Source: Costus lasius
Lineage: Eukaryota; Streptophyta; Magnoliopsida; Zingiberales; Costaceae
DNA length: 64,000 nt
Reading direction: 5' to 3'
Assembly: GCA_027563935.2 (NCBI GenBank)
Contig: CM050449.1
Location: 75,450,556 to 75,514,555 of the forward strand
In this document: one piece after another, positions 1 through 11,806 of the stretch
How positions within the stretch are numbered: the first letter of the stretch is position 1
Layout of the letters: every line of letters starts with the position of its first letter
Notes under the pieces: model-generated
Database searches by the model: none
What the model saw: only the letters and a program-made list of their open reading frames with translations
What the model was told of the DNA's origin: nothing
Made by a program: the position numbers and the translations under genes

Positions 1-2
1 GC

Positions 3-2279
3 CGAAATATCAAGGCACTTCGTTCTGATCGAGGTGGAGAATACTTGAGTCATGCGTTTAATGACTATCTAAAAGAGTGTGGGATTATCTCACAGCTCAC
101 TCCGCCAGGAACACCACAATGGAATGGTGTGTCCGAGAGGAGAAATAGAACGTTACTTGATATGGTTCGTTCTATGATGAGTCAGGCTACTCTTCCATAC
201 TCCTTTTGGGGTTTTGCACTGGAAACAGCTGCAAAGGTACTAAACCGAGTGCCATCCAAGGCCGTTTCAAAGACGCCATATGAGTTATGGTATGGGAAAC
301 AGCCAAGCTTGACATTTATCAGAATATGGGGTTGCGAGGCTTATGTCAAAAAGCTCGCCTCTGGGAAACTAGAGAGCAGATCTGAGAAATGTATCTTTGT
401 CGGTTACCCTAAGGAAACTAAGGGTTATTATTTCTACGATCCCAAAGAGAACAAAGTATTTGTTGCTCGGACGGCCATCTTTCTTGAGAAGGAATTTCTT
501 CTGCAAGAGGCCAGTGGGAGAGAAATAAAGCTGGATGAGAATCCAGATGAAGGACAAAGTAGTCAAGCACAGTTGGATGAGCCTGAGCCGGTAGATCAGG
601 TTACTGAACAACCTGAGGCTCAAATATCACGGGAACCGCGAAGATCGGGAAGGATCCGTCGACAGCCTGAGCGCTATGACGGAGTCTACATCATTGATAA
701 TGATGAACCCCTCACTTATGCGGATGCGGTCAGTGGACCGGAGTCAGCTAGATGGCTTGATGCTATGCGAGCCGAGATGGACTCCATGTCAGATAACCAA
801 GTCTGGGATTTGGTTGATCCGCCTCCGGGAGTAATCCCTATAGGCTGTAAATGGATCTTCAAGAAGAAGATTGACATGGATGGTAACGTGGTTACCTATA
901 AAGGCAGGCTAGTTGCGAAAGGATTCAAACAAATCTACGGGATAGATTATGATGAAACTTTCTCACCTGTAGCCATGTTTAAGTCTATTCGGATTCTTTT
1001 CGCGATAGCGGCATATTACGATTATGAGATCTGGCAGATGGATGTGAAGACAGCTTTCCTTAATGGAAATCTGGATGAGGATGTGTATATGACACAACCT
1101 GAGGGTTTCACTAATCCATCAGATCATCATAAAATATGCAAGCTAAAGAAGTCCATTTATGGACTGAAACAAGCATCAAGGAGCTGGAATATTCGTTTTG
1201 ATGAATCAATCTCTGAGTTTGGTTTCATCAAGAACGAGGACGACCCGTGTGTATATAAGAGGTTTAGTGGGAGCGTGATTACTTTCCTAGTCCTCTACGT
1301 CGATGATATCTTAATCATTGGAAATGATATTCCTGAACTGCATGCTGTTAAAGCATGGTTAGGAAAATGTTTCCAGATGAAAGATTTAGGAGAAGCAGCC
1401 TATGTATTAGGTGTGAAGATCTACCGGGATAGATCCAAGAGGCTTCTCGGGCTGTGCCAGAGTACTTACATCGATAAAGTCCTGGAAAGATTCCATTTAG
1501 AGAATTCTAAACGTGGATATCTTCCAGTCAGACATGGTCTGAATCTTTCGAGGAGTCAGTGTCCGCAAACACAGACTGAGAAAGATGAAATGGACAATAC
1601 GCCTTATGCTTCAGCTATTGGGTCCATTTTGTATGCGATGTTGTGTACTCGCCCAGACGTCGCTTACGGGTTAAGCGTGACCAGTCGGTTCCAAAGTAAT
1701 CCAGGTATGGCGCACTGGATTGCGGTCAAGAACATTTTAAAATATCTGCGGAGGACCAAAGATATGTTCTTGATATATGGTGGTCAGGAAGAACTCAGTA
1801 TAGAAGGATATACTGATGCTTCGTTCCAGTCGGACCAGGATGATTTCCGATCGCAATCAGGCTATGTTTTTAGCTTGAATGGTGGAGCAGTGGTGTGGAA
1901 AAGTTTCAAACAATCAACTGTTGCTGATTCCACAACAGAAGCCGAGTATGTTGCAGCCTCGGAAGCATCCAAGGAGGCAGTGTGGATTCGTAAGTTCGTG
2001 AGAGAACATGGTGTCGTTCCTTCGAGTGCAGATCCTTTGGTTATCTTCTGTGATAACACTGGAGCAATCGCACAAGCAAAGGAACCACGGTCGCACCAGA
2101 AGTCCAAGCACATACAGAGACGGTTTCACTTGATCCGGGAGATCATAGATCGTGGCGAGATCAAAATATGCAAGGTTCATACAGACGACAATCTGGCAGA
2201 CCCGCTTACCAAGACTCTGGAGCAGCAAAAGCATGAGAAGCACTGTAATAATATGGGTTTGAGATTTCTCAACCATTAG
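3..2279 (+). CDS. Ty1/Copia pol, 3' part (integrase, RT, RNase H), element A
   Basis: Open reading frame from the window edge to a TAG stop; its start lies outside the window. It carries the C-terminal half of the integrase core (second catalytic Asp in RSDRGGEY, Glu in GVSERRNRT), then reverse transcriptase (QMDVKTAFLNGNL, GLKQASRSW, active site LYVDDILIIGN with the second Asp codon at 1305-1307) and RNase H (GYTDASFQSD, TTEAEYVAASEA, CDNTGAIAQ, ending near ADPLTK). The order INT before RT identifies Ty1/Copia. There is no internal stop or frameshift over about 759 codons, unlike the other copies here. It aligns without gaps to 16923-19199 of element C, so A and C are the same family (family 1). 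The lineage may be Tork/TAR-like, but that is from memory of family motifs only. A polypurine tract and LTR follow directly. Confidence 0.93.
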   Translation, partial: RNIKALRSDRGGEYLSHAFNDYLKECGIISQLTPPGTPQWNGVSERRNRTLLDMVRSMMSQATLPYSFWGFALETAAKVLNRVPSKAVSKTPYELWYGKQPSLTFIRIWGCEAYVKKLASGKLESRSEKCIFVGYPKETKGYYFYDPKENKVFVARTAIFLEKEFLLQEASGREIKLDENPDEGQSSQAQLDEPEPVDQVTEQPEAQISREPRRSGRIRRQPERYDGVYIIDNDEPLTYADAVSGPESARWLDAMRAEMDSMSDNQVWDLVDPPPGVIPIGCKWIFKKKIDMDGNVVTYKGRLVAKGFKQIYGIDYDETFSPVAMFKSIRILFAIAAYYDYEIWQMDVKTAFLNGNLDEDVYMTQPEGFTNPSDHHKICKLKKSIYGLKQASRSWNIRFDESISEFGFIKNEDDPCVYKRFSGSVITFLVLYVDDILIIGNDIPELHAVKAWLGKCFQMKDLGEAAYVLGVKIYRDRSKRLLGLCQSTYIDKVLERFHLENSKRGYLPVRHGLNLSRSQCPQTQTEKDEMDNTPYASAIGSILYAMLCTRPDVAYGLSVTSRFQSNPGMAHWIAVKNILKYLRRTKDMFLIYGGQEELSIEGYTDASFQSDQDDFRSQSGYVFSLNGGAVVWKSFKQSTVADSTTEAEYVAASEASKEAVWIRKFVREHGVVPSSADPLVIFCDNTGAIAQAKEPRSHQKSKHIQRRFHLIREIIDRGEIKICKVHTDDNLADPLTKTLEQQKHEKHCNNMGLRFLNH

Positions 2280-2288
2280 ATTAAGTGC

Positions 2289-2299
2289 AAGTGGGAGAT
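2289..2299 (+). other. Polypurine tract of element A
   Basis: The purine run AAGTGGGAGAT ends exactly where the LTR begins (TGTTGGGG). The same tract precedes every 3' LTR of the three Copia families here. It would prime plus-strand DNA synthesis. Confidence 0.85.
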
Positions 2300-3992
2300 T
2301 GTTGGGGTATGCCCTTAAGGCTAATGTTTGAGGCCTTTGGGATTGTAACAGTATCATGTAATAAACTCTTATGTTTATAAAGGCATGGTTATTATTCAGG
2401 TTGTTACCTTGTCTGCAGTAATAAGTGTACTACTGAATAATGTCTCAAAGCTGTTCAGCTAGGCTGACAGGCTATATGTCCTTAGTCGAGATATCTTGGT
2501 GAATATGAGATAGCCTTGATATGATTGAGACTAATATGTGTTCTAATCTTATAGGATGCTTCGAGCATGGAATAAGATGTAGACTCATGGGTACATTGGA
2601 TGTACTGGACAGACCCTACTAGGATATTCATATTGCTTGTCACAATGTGAATAATCCTTGAATGCACTAAGTGGCACATGTCCTCTGACTTGAGATCACT
2701 TGAGTGACTAAATGATGATTGTCATTGTTTTGAGGTAGTTCAATATCATTTGAAACATAATGATCATAGACTATCTTGGATAATGATCATGAGTCAGGTT
2801 AGGGCACTAGTGATAGATATAGGATTGCCGTCTCCTTGTTCAAGGAGTGTGATGTTCAAAAGGGGCCCCCCTATATGAGATGATTGAGAAAGTGTATGGC
2901 CATACCCAGATGACTATGCTCGTCTGATCTAATCATACTCATAGTATTGGAGTTACAAGCTTGACCCGCTTGTCCAATAAGAACATCCAGTGGCAAAGGA
3001 CACATGCATGCCTTGTGAAGTTGATTCACACTTGTGCTGTGGTTTGGGAGTAGTCTTGGAAGACTCTTTCCTTTATATCGGGAGACAGTGATGTGTTGCT
3101 AGATACCCCTCACTGATCGTGATAACGAAAGTTATCGGTACCGACATTTAAAGGAAACCCTTAGGGTCGCACAAATTGATGATATGACTTACTTAAGTCA
3201 GATCGTGTGGACTGAATTAGTTGGGTTCAGTTTAAAGGGATTTAAACTCTGATTGTAAGTGAGATCTAGTCTGATCATGTTTGATTGATTAGGGCTTGAG
3301 ATCGGTAAGCTTCGATCAAGAGAGGAGATGCTAGATCGGTAAGATCAAGAGCATCAGGAGATGAACGGTTAGATCTTGAGCCATTAGGTTCATAGAAGGT
3401 CTAGACCATATATTGGCTTGGCTTGGTTTGATTTTGGTCTATGAGCCAAATCGAATTGAACCAAAGAATGAACCGGTTCACTATGTGAACGCATGGTTCA
3501 TGAAGGAAGGCGTTTTGGCGTTGGAACATGGCTTCATGACTTTCCATTTTGGGAAGTCATGTAACGCCATTTTTGATGTATCGCCTAAACGCTTTTGCTC
3601 GCTTGTCATTGACGTTGCTTGCTTGCCATCTCGTGTGGAAGAAGGTGAACGACAAGGGAGAGCTCTCGGCCAAGGAAGCATCTCAACCTATCCCTTCCAT
3701 TCGGCAAGGACTCTTGAAGATCTTTGCTAGCACAAAGATCAACAAGAAGAAGTCATCCCTCCTTCTTGTGTGCGTCGCTTGTGGAGAAGATCTATCTTGC
3801 TCTTTGCTTCCAAGCCGCCTCCTTCCCATGGCTATGGTAACGAATCTTTCATTTGTTGTTTAAGTTGATCATATGAAAGTATAGCATGCGATCAAGTTTA
3901 AACCCTAATTCCGCTGCTAAAACAAAGAAGAACACTTGCGCCATCTATAGGGTTTCGCTCCCCCTTGAAGGGGACCCCTCTAAAACCCTACA
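2300..3992 (+). mobile_element. Copia family 1 LTR shared by elements A and B
   Basis: It starts TGTTGGGGTATGCCC and ends CCCTACA, the same ends as the 5' LTR of element C (11807-13530). It is the 3' LTR of A. Because copy B starts immediately after it, it also stands in the position of B's 5' LTR. There is no primer site after the LTR end: sequence jumps straight into RT. About 1.69 kb. It contains the conserved U3 hairpin at 3086-3115. The short reading frames inside it are not coding. Confidence 0.9.
3086..3115 (+). promoter_or_regulatory. Conserved U3 hairpin, family 1 version
   Basis: Outer stem CAGTGA/TCACTG; inner stem GTGT/ATAC (one G-T pair) closing a TGCTAG loop. The same structure is at 5996-6025 and 12593-12622. 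It lies about 790 bp into the LTR. Versions in families 2 and 3 keep the pairing with different bases. Function unknown. Confidence 0.5.
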
Positions 3993-5189
3993 GTGTATAT
4001 GACACAACATGAAGGTTTCACTAATCCATCAGATCGTCATAAAATATGCAAATTAAAGAAGTCCATTTATGGACTTAAACAAGCATCAAGAAGCTGGAAT
4101 ATTCGTTTTGATGAATCAATCTGTGAATTTGGTTTCATCAAGAATGAAGATGACCCGTGTGTATATAAGAGGTTTAGTGGGAGCATGATTACTTTCCTAG
4201 TCCTCTACGTCGATGATATCTTGATCATTGGAAACGATATTTCTGAACTTCATGCTGTCAAAGCATGGTTAAGAAAATGTTTCCAGATGAAAGATTTAGG
4301 AGAAGCAGCCTATGTATTAGGTGTGAAGATCTACAGAGATAGATCTAAGAGGCTTCTCGGGCTGTGCCAGAGTACTTACATCGATAAAGTCCTGGAGAGA
4401 TTCCATTTAGAAAATTCTAAAAGTGGATATCTTCCAGTCAGACATGGTCTGAATCTTTCAAAGAGTCAATGTCCACAAACACAGACTGAGAAAGATGAAA
4501 TGGACAATACGCCTTATGCTTCGGCTATTGGGTCCATTATGTATGCGATGTTGTGTACTCGCCCAGACGTTGCTTACGGGTTAAGCGTGACCAGTCGATT
4601 CCAAAGTAATCCAGGGCAGGCACACTGGATTGCGGTCAAGAACATTTTGAAATATCTTCGGAGGACCAAAGATATGTTCTTGATATATGGAGGTCAGGAA
4701 GAACTCAGTATTGAAGGATATACTGACGCTTCGTTCCAATCTGACCAGGATGATTTCCGATCGCAATCAGGCTATGTTTTTAGCTTGAATGGAGGAGCAG
4801 TGGTGTGGAAAAGTTTCAAACAGTCAATTGTTGCTGATTCCACAACAGAAGCCGAGTATGTTGCAGCCTCAGAAGCATCCAAGGAGGCAGTGTGGATTCG
4901 TAAGTTCGTTCAGGAACTTGGTGTTGTTCCTTCGAGTGCAGATCCTTTGGTTATCTTCTGTGATAACACTGGAGCAATAGCACAAGCAAAGGAACCACGG
5001 TCGCACCAGAAGTCCAAGCACATACAGAGAAGGTTTCACTTGATCCAGGAGATCATTGATCGAGGTGAGATCAAAGTCTGCAAGGTTCATACAGATGACA
5101 ATCTAGCTGACCCGCTTACAAAGCCTCTGGCGCAGCAGAAGCATGTGAAGCACTGTAATAATATGGGTTTGAGATTTCTCAACCATTAG
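3993..5189 (+). pseudogene. Copia RT/RNase H fragment, deleted element B
   Basis: 398 open codons starting in the middle of RT and running to the normal pol stop. It keeps GLKQASRSW, the intact active site LYVDDILIIGN and the full RNase H (TTEAEYVAASEA, CDNTGAIAQ). Everything from the primer site through gag, protease, integrase and the first part of RT is missing. By alignment with element C (13531 to 18002) the loss is about 4.5 kb. The first base of this fragment touches the last base of the preceding LTR, so there is no possible start region. It cannot make a full Pol; the open frame probably reflects limited age. Family 1. Confidence 0.9.
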
Positions 5190-5209
5190 ATTAAGTGCAA
5201 GTGGGAGAT

Positions 5210-6879
5210 TGTTGGGGTATGCCCTTATGGCTAATGTTTGAGGCCTTGGGATTATAACAGTATCATGTATATAAACTCTATGTTTACAAAGGCAATGGTT
5301 GTTATTCAGGTTGTTACATCATCTGCTGCAATATGTCTACTTCTGAATAATGTCTCAATGCTGTTCAGCTTGGCTGACATGCAGTTTTTTCCTTAGTCGA
5401 GATATCTTGGTGAACATGAGATACCCTTGATATGATTGAGACTAATATGTGTTCTAATCTTATAGGATGCTTCGAGCATGGAATAAGATGTAGACTCATG
5501 GGTACATCGGATGTACTGGACAGACCCTACTTAGGATGTTCCATTGCTTGTCACAATGTGAATAATCCTTATATGCAAACAAGTGGCATATTTCCTCTGA
5601 CTTGAGGTCACTTGTGTTTCTAAATGATGATTGGCATTGTTTTGAGGTAGTTCAATATCATTTGAAACATAATGGTTATAGACTATCTTGGATAGTGAGG
5701 ATGAGTCATGTTAGGGCACTAGTGATAGATATAGGATTGCCGTCTCCTTGATTGGAGTGTGATGTTCTATAGGGGCCCCCTGGATGAGATGATTGAGAAA
5801 GTGTATGGCCATACCCAGATGACTATGTTTCATCTGATCTAATCATTCTCATCATATTGGAATTACAGGCTTGACACGCTTGTCCAATAAGAACATCCAG
5901 TGGCAAAGGAAATATATATGTCAAGTGACTTGGGTTCACACTTGTGCTGTGGTTTGGGTGTAGTCTTGGAAGACTCTTTCCTTTATATCGGGAGACAGTG
6001 ATGTGTTGCTAGATACCCCTCACTGATCGTGAAAATGTAAGTTATCGTTACCGACATTTAAAGGAAACCCTTAGGGTCGCACAATTTGATGATATGGCTT
6101 ACTTAAGTCAGATCGTGTGGACTGAATTGTTTTGGTTCAGTTTAAAGGAGTTTAAACTCTGATTGTAAGTGAGATCTGGTCTAATCATGTTTGATTGATT
6201 AGGGCTTGAGATCGGTAAGCTTCGATCGAGAGTATTGATGCTAGATCGGTGAGATCAAGAGCATCAAGAGATGAATGGTTAGATCTTAAGCCTTATGGTT
6301 TAATTTGATCTAGATCAATGCTTGGTCTATTTTGGTCCTTGAACCAAATTTAATTGAACCGGCTCATCACATGAGCACATGGTTCAAAGGGGAAGAAGAG
6401 GTGATCGGTTCACTTGGAGTGAACGCATGAACGTTAAGTGCTTACTATATTTGGAAGTTGGCGTTCCAAATTAGATGCACGCCTCCACGTTCAAGGGGAA
6501 CGTTTTTGTTTTCGTCGCCCACCTTCTTCTCTCGCCATCCCTCTTGTCTTGAGAGAGACTTCACGCCAAGGCATCTCATTCTCCACACACGCGATCAGGA
6601 GACTTGGAGAACTTTGCTAGCACAAAGATCAACAAGGAGTAGGCGATCACACATCTTGTGTGCGCAAGCTTTGGAGGAGAGCCACATCGCCCTCTTGCTT
6701 CCAAGTCGCCATCCAAGAAATGGCATTGGTATATTTTTCGTTTGATCTATACAAGTTCATGAAGTTGATCATATATTCATGCATCCGATTCCTAAGAAAC
6801 CCTAGCTTCCGCTATGCCAAAGTTTTAGATGCGCATATTAGGGTTTCGCCCCCCTTTGTTTTAGGGAACCTTCAAAGTA
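5210..6879 (+). mobile_element. Copia family 1 LTR, 3' LTR of element B
   Basis: It begins TGTTGGGGTATGCCC after the tract AAGTGGGAGAT. It follows the LTR at 2300 through most of its length with many substitutions. The usual end CCCTACA is not present: similarity fades near 6870, where the family 2 LTR of element D begins. I read this as loss of a few terminal bases at the junction. Confidence 0.8.
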
Positions 6880-7612
6880 ATTATGGCAACAACTCCTAAC
6901 AAGCAACGAGGATTCCCATTGCATTACAGATCCCTTTGCCTAAGCTGATATCCTGCCATTGGATTAGTCTCAAGTTTATTATCCAATGCATTGGTCATGA
7001 CTCAACAAGTGTGGCCACACTTTCCTGTCATGCACCAATAAGGTGGGGCGCCCCAAGGTGGATATCATGCTTCCTCGGAAGGAAGGGGCAAATCCTACTA
7101 TTGGTCATCCATGTCTCTACGTGACTTATGACATGCCCAATGACAGTCGTTTTGGTCTCCCAATTACGGAGAGACGTAAGACTGTATTAAAGCATACCCT
7201 TCATCAAGTCTAGACATGAATACCTCAAGTCTAAGGATCAATGCAAACCTCTTGCATGTGAGATTGACTTGTTGACTAGACAAGTCAATCCTCACGGTGG
7301 ATCACTCCAGTGCATCCAATGCACCTGTATGTCTGCGTTACTGTGCCCCGCACCTAACCAGCCCATACACCAGTCTCACATGTACCAAAGCTGTCCCATA
7401 TCTGCTAAGGTACCTTGTCTGGGGATAGCTTATGAGAATGGATCCAATCCAAACTCCTGGGACATTTTTATGCAACCCAATACATCAACGCAGGTAGAGA
7501 AGTCTGCATAATAACGACCATGCCTATATAAAGAGTAATAGTTCTATCAAAGTACATTCAAACAATGCCTGACCATGTCCATACATTGGTCTTTAGGGCA
7601 TATACACCAACA
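6880..7612 (-). mobile_element. Partial 3' LTR of element D (family 2)
   Basis: Reverse-orientation LTR; on its own strand it starts TGTTGGTGTATATGCCC (right end, 7612). It covers only the first 733 bp of the roughly 2.2 kb LTR. It matches 22970-23668 with very few differences, and matches the inverted copy at 23676-24420. Its far end is fused to the family 1 LTR of element B. Confidence 0.9.
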
Positions 7613-8110
7613 ATCTCCCACTTGCACTAAGACCAAGGACAACTGATGTTTAGTCAGTTCCAATGTCTCTAGTATGACCCATTTAGTTTCCGCTGCGCCA
7701 GAGGCTGGATCAGTGGGTTTTTCCAGATTGCTATCTGTGTTTATTTTAACAAATTTGATCATCATCCTTATCCATGATCTCTAAGATCAGATGATATGCT
7801 GCAGTACATACTTGAGCATTAAGTTCCTTCTCTCATGCTATGGTCCCAGTAAGAACTATACTGGACCATCAAGCACTATGAACTAGATCAAGTTCAAATG
7901 AATGAAGCTGCCTCCTTGGCTGCCACAAGAAGCTGCAATGTACTCAGCCTTATTTGTAGAATTTTGCCACTTTGGTTTGCATAATGCTCTTTCAGCACAC
8001 AACACCATAACAAGGCAAAGCGCAACTCCTGGCTGTGATCAATAGTCACTAGACTGGAAAGAAGTGTCAGTGTACCCCTGTACACTAAATTCTTTCCTGT
8101 CTATCATAGA
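7613..8110 (-). pseudogene. Decayed Copia RNase H of element D
   Basis: The polypurine tract complement (ATCTCCCACTT, 7613-7623) abuts the LTR. Reverse-strand translation in shifting frames gives recognisable RNase H pieces: VQGYTDTSFQSSD, then KAEYIAAS, matching GYTDASFQSDQD and EAEYVAAS in element A. Several frameshifts and stops break it. The DNTGAIA and SKHI blocks are poorly preserved. Confidence 0.7.
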
Positions 8111-9060
8111 CTAGACTCCAATCCTTTAAGATATGATTGAAATTTGCTGGCTATGCTCCAAGCATTTGCCAGAAATAGTCTTCAAAACATGATCCATCCT
8201 ACATACAATGTATCAGGACTTTGGACCCATGTTAATACTCTCCAGCTGTGCCATAGGACACAACATCTTTGAGAAACTCAGACCATATCTTCCTGGAAGG
8301 TATCAATATTTGGAATCATCCAATATAATCCTCTCTAGAAACTCTTGGATGAACATAGATTGACTAAAGGGCAATGACTTTCTTGGATTTCTATAGATCC
8401 TCATGCCTAGGATGTAGGCATCATTCCCTAGATCATTCTTCTCGAAATACATATCAAACTTTTTCTTCACCATGTGAAGAGCTGAGATGTCATTCCATGT
8501 GAGGAGAATATCATCAATCATCTAGACAAGAAATACTATTAAGGTGCTCCCACTGATCTTCTTGTAAACACAGGCTATTTCAAACATGCTTGCATATCAT
8601 CATGCATATCTATATGGCCTTGATATGAAAACCTTCTGGCTATTTCCTTATAGATATCTTTTCAGATGTCCATGCAAGAAAAGCAGTTATCATAACAAGA
8701 TGCCATAATTGATCATGCAATTACAACAAGCAGATCCCTAATGGACTTAAAGCTCAGCTATTGGTGAAAATTTCATTATTATCCACCCAGTGGATTTGCC
8801 TGAAATTATTGTTCACTAGCTTGTCTTTTAAGATAACAATGTTATCTTCCATGTCTATCTTCCTAGAAGATTTATTATAGCCTGTGGGATTTACCCCTTT
8901 TGGCAGCTTATCCAAGTCCCAGACTTGATTAGCAGACATGAGGTCCATTATGGTTTTCATGGCCCTTAGCCATTTCTTGGAATCTAGTCCACCGACCACT
9001 TCCATTTCCTCATAAGTCTTAGGTTCATGGTTGATGAAAAATTTGTCATGCCCAGCATAT
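8111..9060 (-). pseudogene. Decayed Copia reverse transcriptase of element D
   Basis: Fragments in RT order on the minus strand. 8754-9005 carries a KKWLRAMKTIMDLMSANQV stretch and a damaged YKGRLVAKGF region. 8303-8521 carries IDDILL, the remains of the YVDDILI active site with Tyr-Val lost, followed by DLGNDAYILGMRIYRNPRKS. The part between is short and stop-filled, so some of the RT core has been deleted. No function is likely. Confidence 0.7.
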
Positions 9061-10247
9061 CAAATCGATCCAGACTTATGTTATTCCTGTGTTACTTGAA
9101 CCTCAGATTGACTTTCAACCTGTATGTGAGATTTTGCTCTCCATGTGTGTCTAATTATATTGTGGTTGATTCTGGACCTTGTCCAAATCAAATCTACTCC
9201 CACTAGCTTCTTTCAAAAGAAATACTTTCTCAAGAGAGACAGCATTTTGAGCAACAAATGTTTTGTTCTCCATGGGATAGAATTAGCACCACACATACTT
9301 TTGAATCACTACACATTACATTCCCAATTCCATTGAAGAAATGGGATATTTGCAGTTCTCAACTCAAAAGCTAACTTAGACATTTTCTTATGGAGTAGCA
9401 GTACGTCTGTTTGCATGGCAACATAGTAGTATATTTGCATGACTTATTCAAAGTTGGAACCACATCTAATGTGTTCCTTTTCTTTCTTTGAAATTTACCA
9501 CACAGTGGTGTACTAAGAAAGCTGTGAGATCACTCCACACTTCTTAGGAAGGTCATCAAATTCTCCACTAATCATCTTGATCCAACCAAGGTGCTTTAAT
9601 AGATCCTTCAATTTGACTCAATACTTCATTTGTGAACTTCTTGGAATTTTCCAAAGTTCTTGGGTTGCGTAAGGCATACCCACACTCAATGAAGTATATA
9701 TAACTCCTCTTAGTGCTTGCTTGGATGGGTCCACTTACATCGCTGTGTAATAGATCCAACAAGTCACTACTCCTTTCCACCCTTTTGGTGAAAGCAGCAT
9801 CTGTCATATTGTTCCTTTGAACTAGGCTCACATGTATCATAATCCTGAAAGGACAATGATCCTAATAGTCCATGGACTTTCGGATGTGACCATTGTTCTA
9901 TGGTTCAAGAGACAATGCTATAAGAGGAAGTTTGTTGAATCATTAGATCTGATCTTGTGTCACATATAGAACCACAAACTATTGTCAATTGTATCACTTC
10001 AATAGAACATCTCAGATTAAAGAAAAATATTATTTATTATTTCAAACTAAAGTCCTTTCCAAAAGGAATGATGTTCTAATACATAAGCTGATACAATAAT
10101 AGCAAAGTTCTATATAAAGTTTTCAAGGCAGTGAGATGATATCAACAGCAGCATCCAATGCTCCGTCCCTGACCCGAGAGTCGATCCCATCAAGCCTCTT
10201 CGTCCTACTTCTTTTGAGCTCCTGCACATGTAAAACATATGTGAGCC
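9061..10247 (-). pseudogene. Decayed Copia integrase region of element D
   Basis: Reading frame 9568-9840 keeps SSDLLDLLHSDVSGPIQAS, which matches the DLIHSDVCGPF block holding the first catalytic Asp of the integrase core, then FTNEVLSQIEGSIKA, which matches FKNEVQNQLGRNIKA. Protease and much of the integrase N terminus are absent between this and gag, showing an internal deletion. The remainder of the span (9061-9567 and 9841-10247) gives only short, broken matches. Confidence 0.6.
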
Positions 10248-10790
10248 TCACATACGGTACCCAGTACCCATGAATAAGAAGTAGACAAAAGACCTCGGTA
10301 ACACAATACCTGAAGCGGATGGATTACATCCCTTCTTCTTTGCCATGCTCTTCTTGGCCATCAATCCTCTTCGAAATACCCATGCATTCCCAGTCTTCCG
10401 AAGTATTAGCTTCGAAGATACAGAACCATGGTCTTTCTCAGATTCAGGCACACATTCTGAAGATCCAACAGAACTTTCCAGATCATTGTCTATAGAGCAT
10501 GGTGTGAAGAGACCTTTGAGATGTATGATTAGATCATAGATCCCCATCTCATCACATTCAACCTTGACCTCCGGGGTCATGCACTCTAAGACAAGAGCAG
10601 TGTACTGTTCGTTATCTTCACATTGTTCAAGATAGACATTCCACTCCCAGTCATTAGTGAAATACACACTGGGCTGGGATGGAGGTCTTTCAAGAAGATG
10701 CACCTTATGTTCTTGTTCCAGTATCTTGGACAAAGTCTTGAACCATTTTGTCCAATTTGTCCCATCCAGTTTATGTTTATAAAGTTTCAA
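10248..10790 (-). pseudogene. Copia gag remnant of element D
   Basis: Minus-strand frame of 180 codons. The N-terminal part (LDGTNWTKWFKTLSKILEQE, PSQPSV, YTALVLECMTPEVK, LKGLF) follows the same pattern as element C gag (NFSDWFGHLKIVLKAE, ACLMLASMTPP, LKMLY). This is the conserved N-terminal region of Copia gag (UBN2-like). After about residue 105 the similarity stops and the frame runs into unrelated sequence, so the zinc knuckle is lost. The start codon lies where C's gag would start, but a true start cannot be proved. Confidence 0.65.
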
Positions 10791-11806
10791 TCTTAGATCA
10801 GGAGATGTCTTCTACAATAAGCAAATAAGTAAAATAAGTACTATGATAAAGCATTTAACAAGGACTTTAAATTAAATGCTATGCTCCCACTATTTCCAAA
10901 ACAAGTTGAGGACTCTCAAACTCAACATAGAAATGAGTGAGTAGGATCCTAATTTCACATGAGGTCTCCGCGACTCACGAGGGTGAGTTGAGATGCACAG
11001 AGAGTCCCATGCTTCCTTAGGTAGGCATGCCAGCCAATTGTGCCGCGCACAATTCCTCTTTGTTAAGATAGACTAGGCGCCCTGTGTCCAGCGAGGGCTG
11101 GATACAACACAGAACCCTATCCTCTCAACAGCTGCCTCTAGTGATTCATCATGTCAGTGACATATGAAAAACTAGTCAAGTCTGGTCCTAACCGTTATGC
11201 CCAGGGCCAACGAATTTCCTTGCGAAGGCACGCCCAGGTTAAAACTGGACTGGGGAAATCATTGTCACCACACACCTCCTAAAGATAAGTGAGTGTGTCC
11301 CACGAGGGTGGGAAACAGTTCACAACATCACCGATCGATAGTTTGATGAGGGCTACGCGTTAGAAGGCTATTGACTTGATATTTTAATGAGAGTTTTGCA
11401 TGTTCGTTTTATTCTTTTCTAGCATGCATCTTTCCTATGGTTATGGCAGCAAGGAAAAACATCACAGGTATGCTATGGACAAAATAATAAACCATCACAG
11501 GCATGCTATTTTGGTCGATATGGTCATAGCCCTTTTCATATACATAACTTGTCACGAGCCATGTGACATGTTATTGTGCATCCAAGGGTTGCGAGTCCCT
11601 GAAGCAAATCAGCCCATGCCAAAAGCCGAAAGCGTGTGTCCTTCTTTCAGCCGCAAGTCTAACACCATGTTTCCAAAGCTGGCGCCACCTCTGACTCTAG
11701 TTGAAGAAGACTCCTTGTTGTCTAGATGAAGCTTTAACCTATCATATAATTCTACATCTATTCTAAACTAGATGAAAAATTCTTTACAACAAGATAGGGA
11801 GAGAAC
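10791..11806 (-). other. 5' leader of element D, gag-proximal part
   Basis: No gene. Reverse complement of 11200-11360 matches the leader of element F near 47680-47840, for example CCCAGTCCAGTTTTAACCTG and the run ending in CTTCGCAAGG. Element C inserted at 11806/11807; the rest of this leader continues at 20914-21473. Confidence 0.7.
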
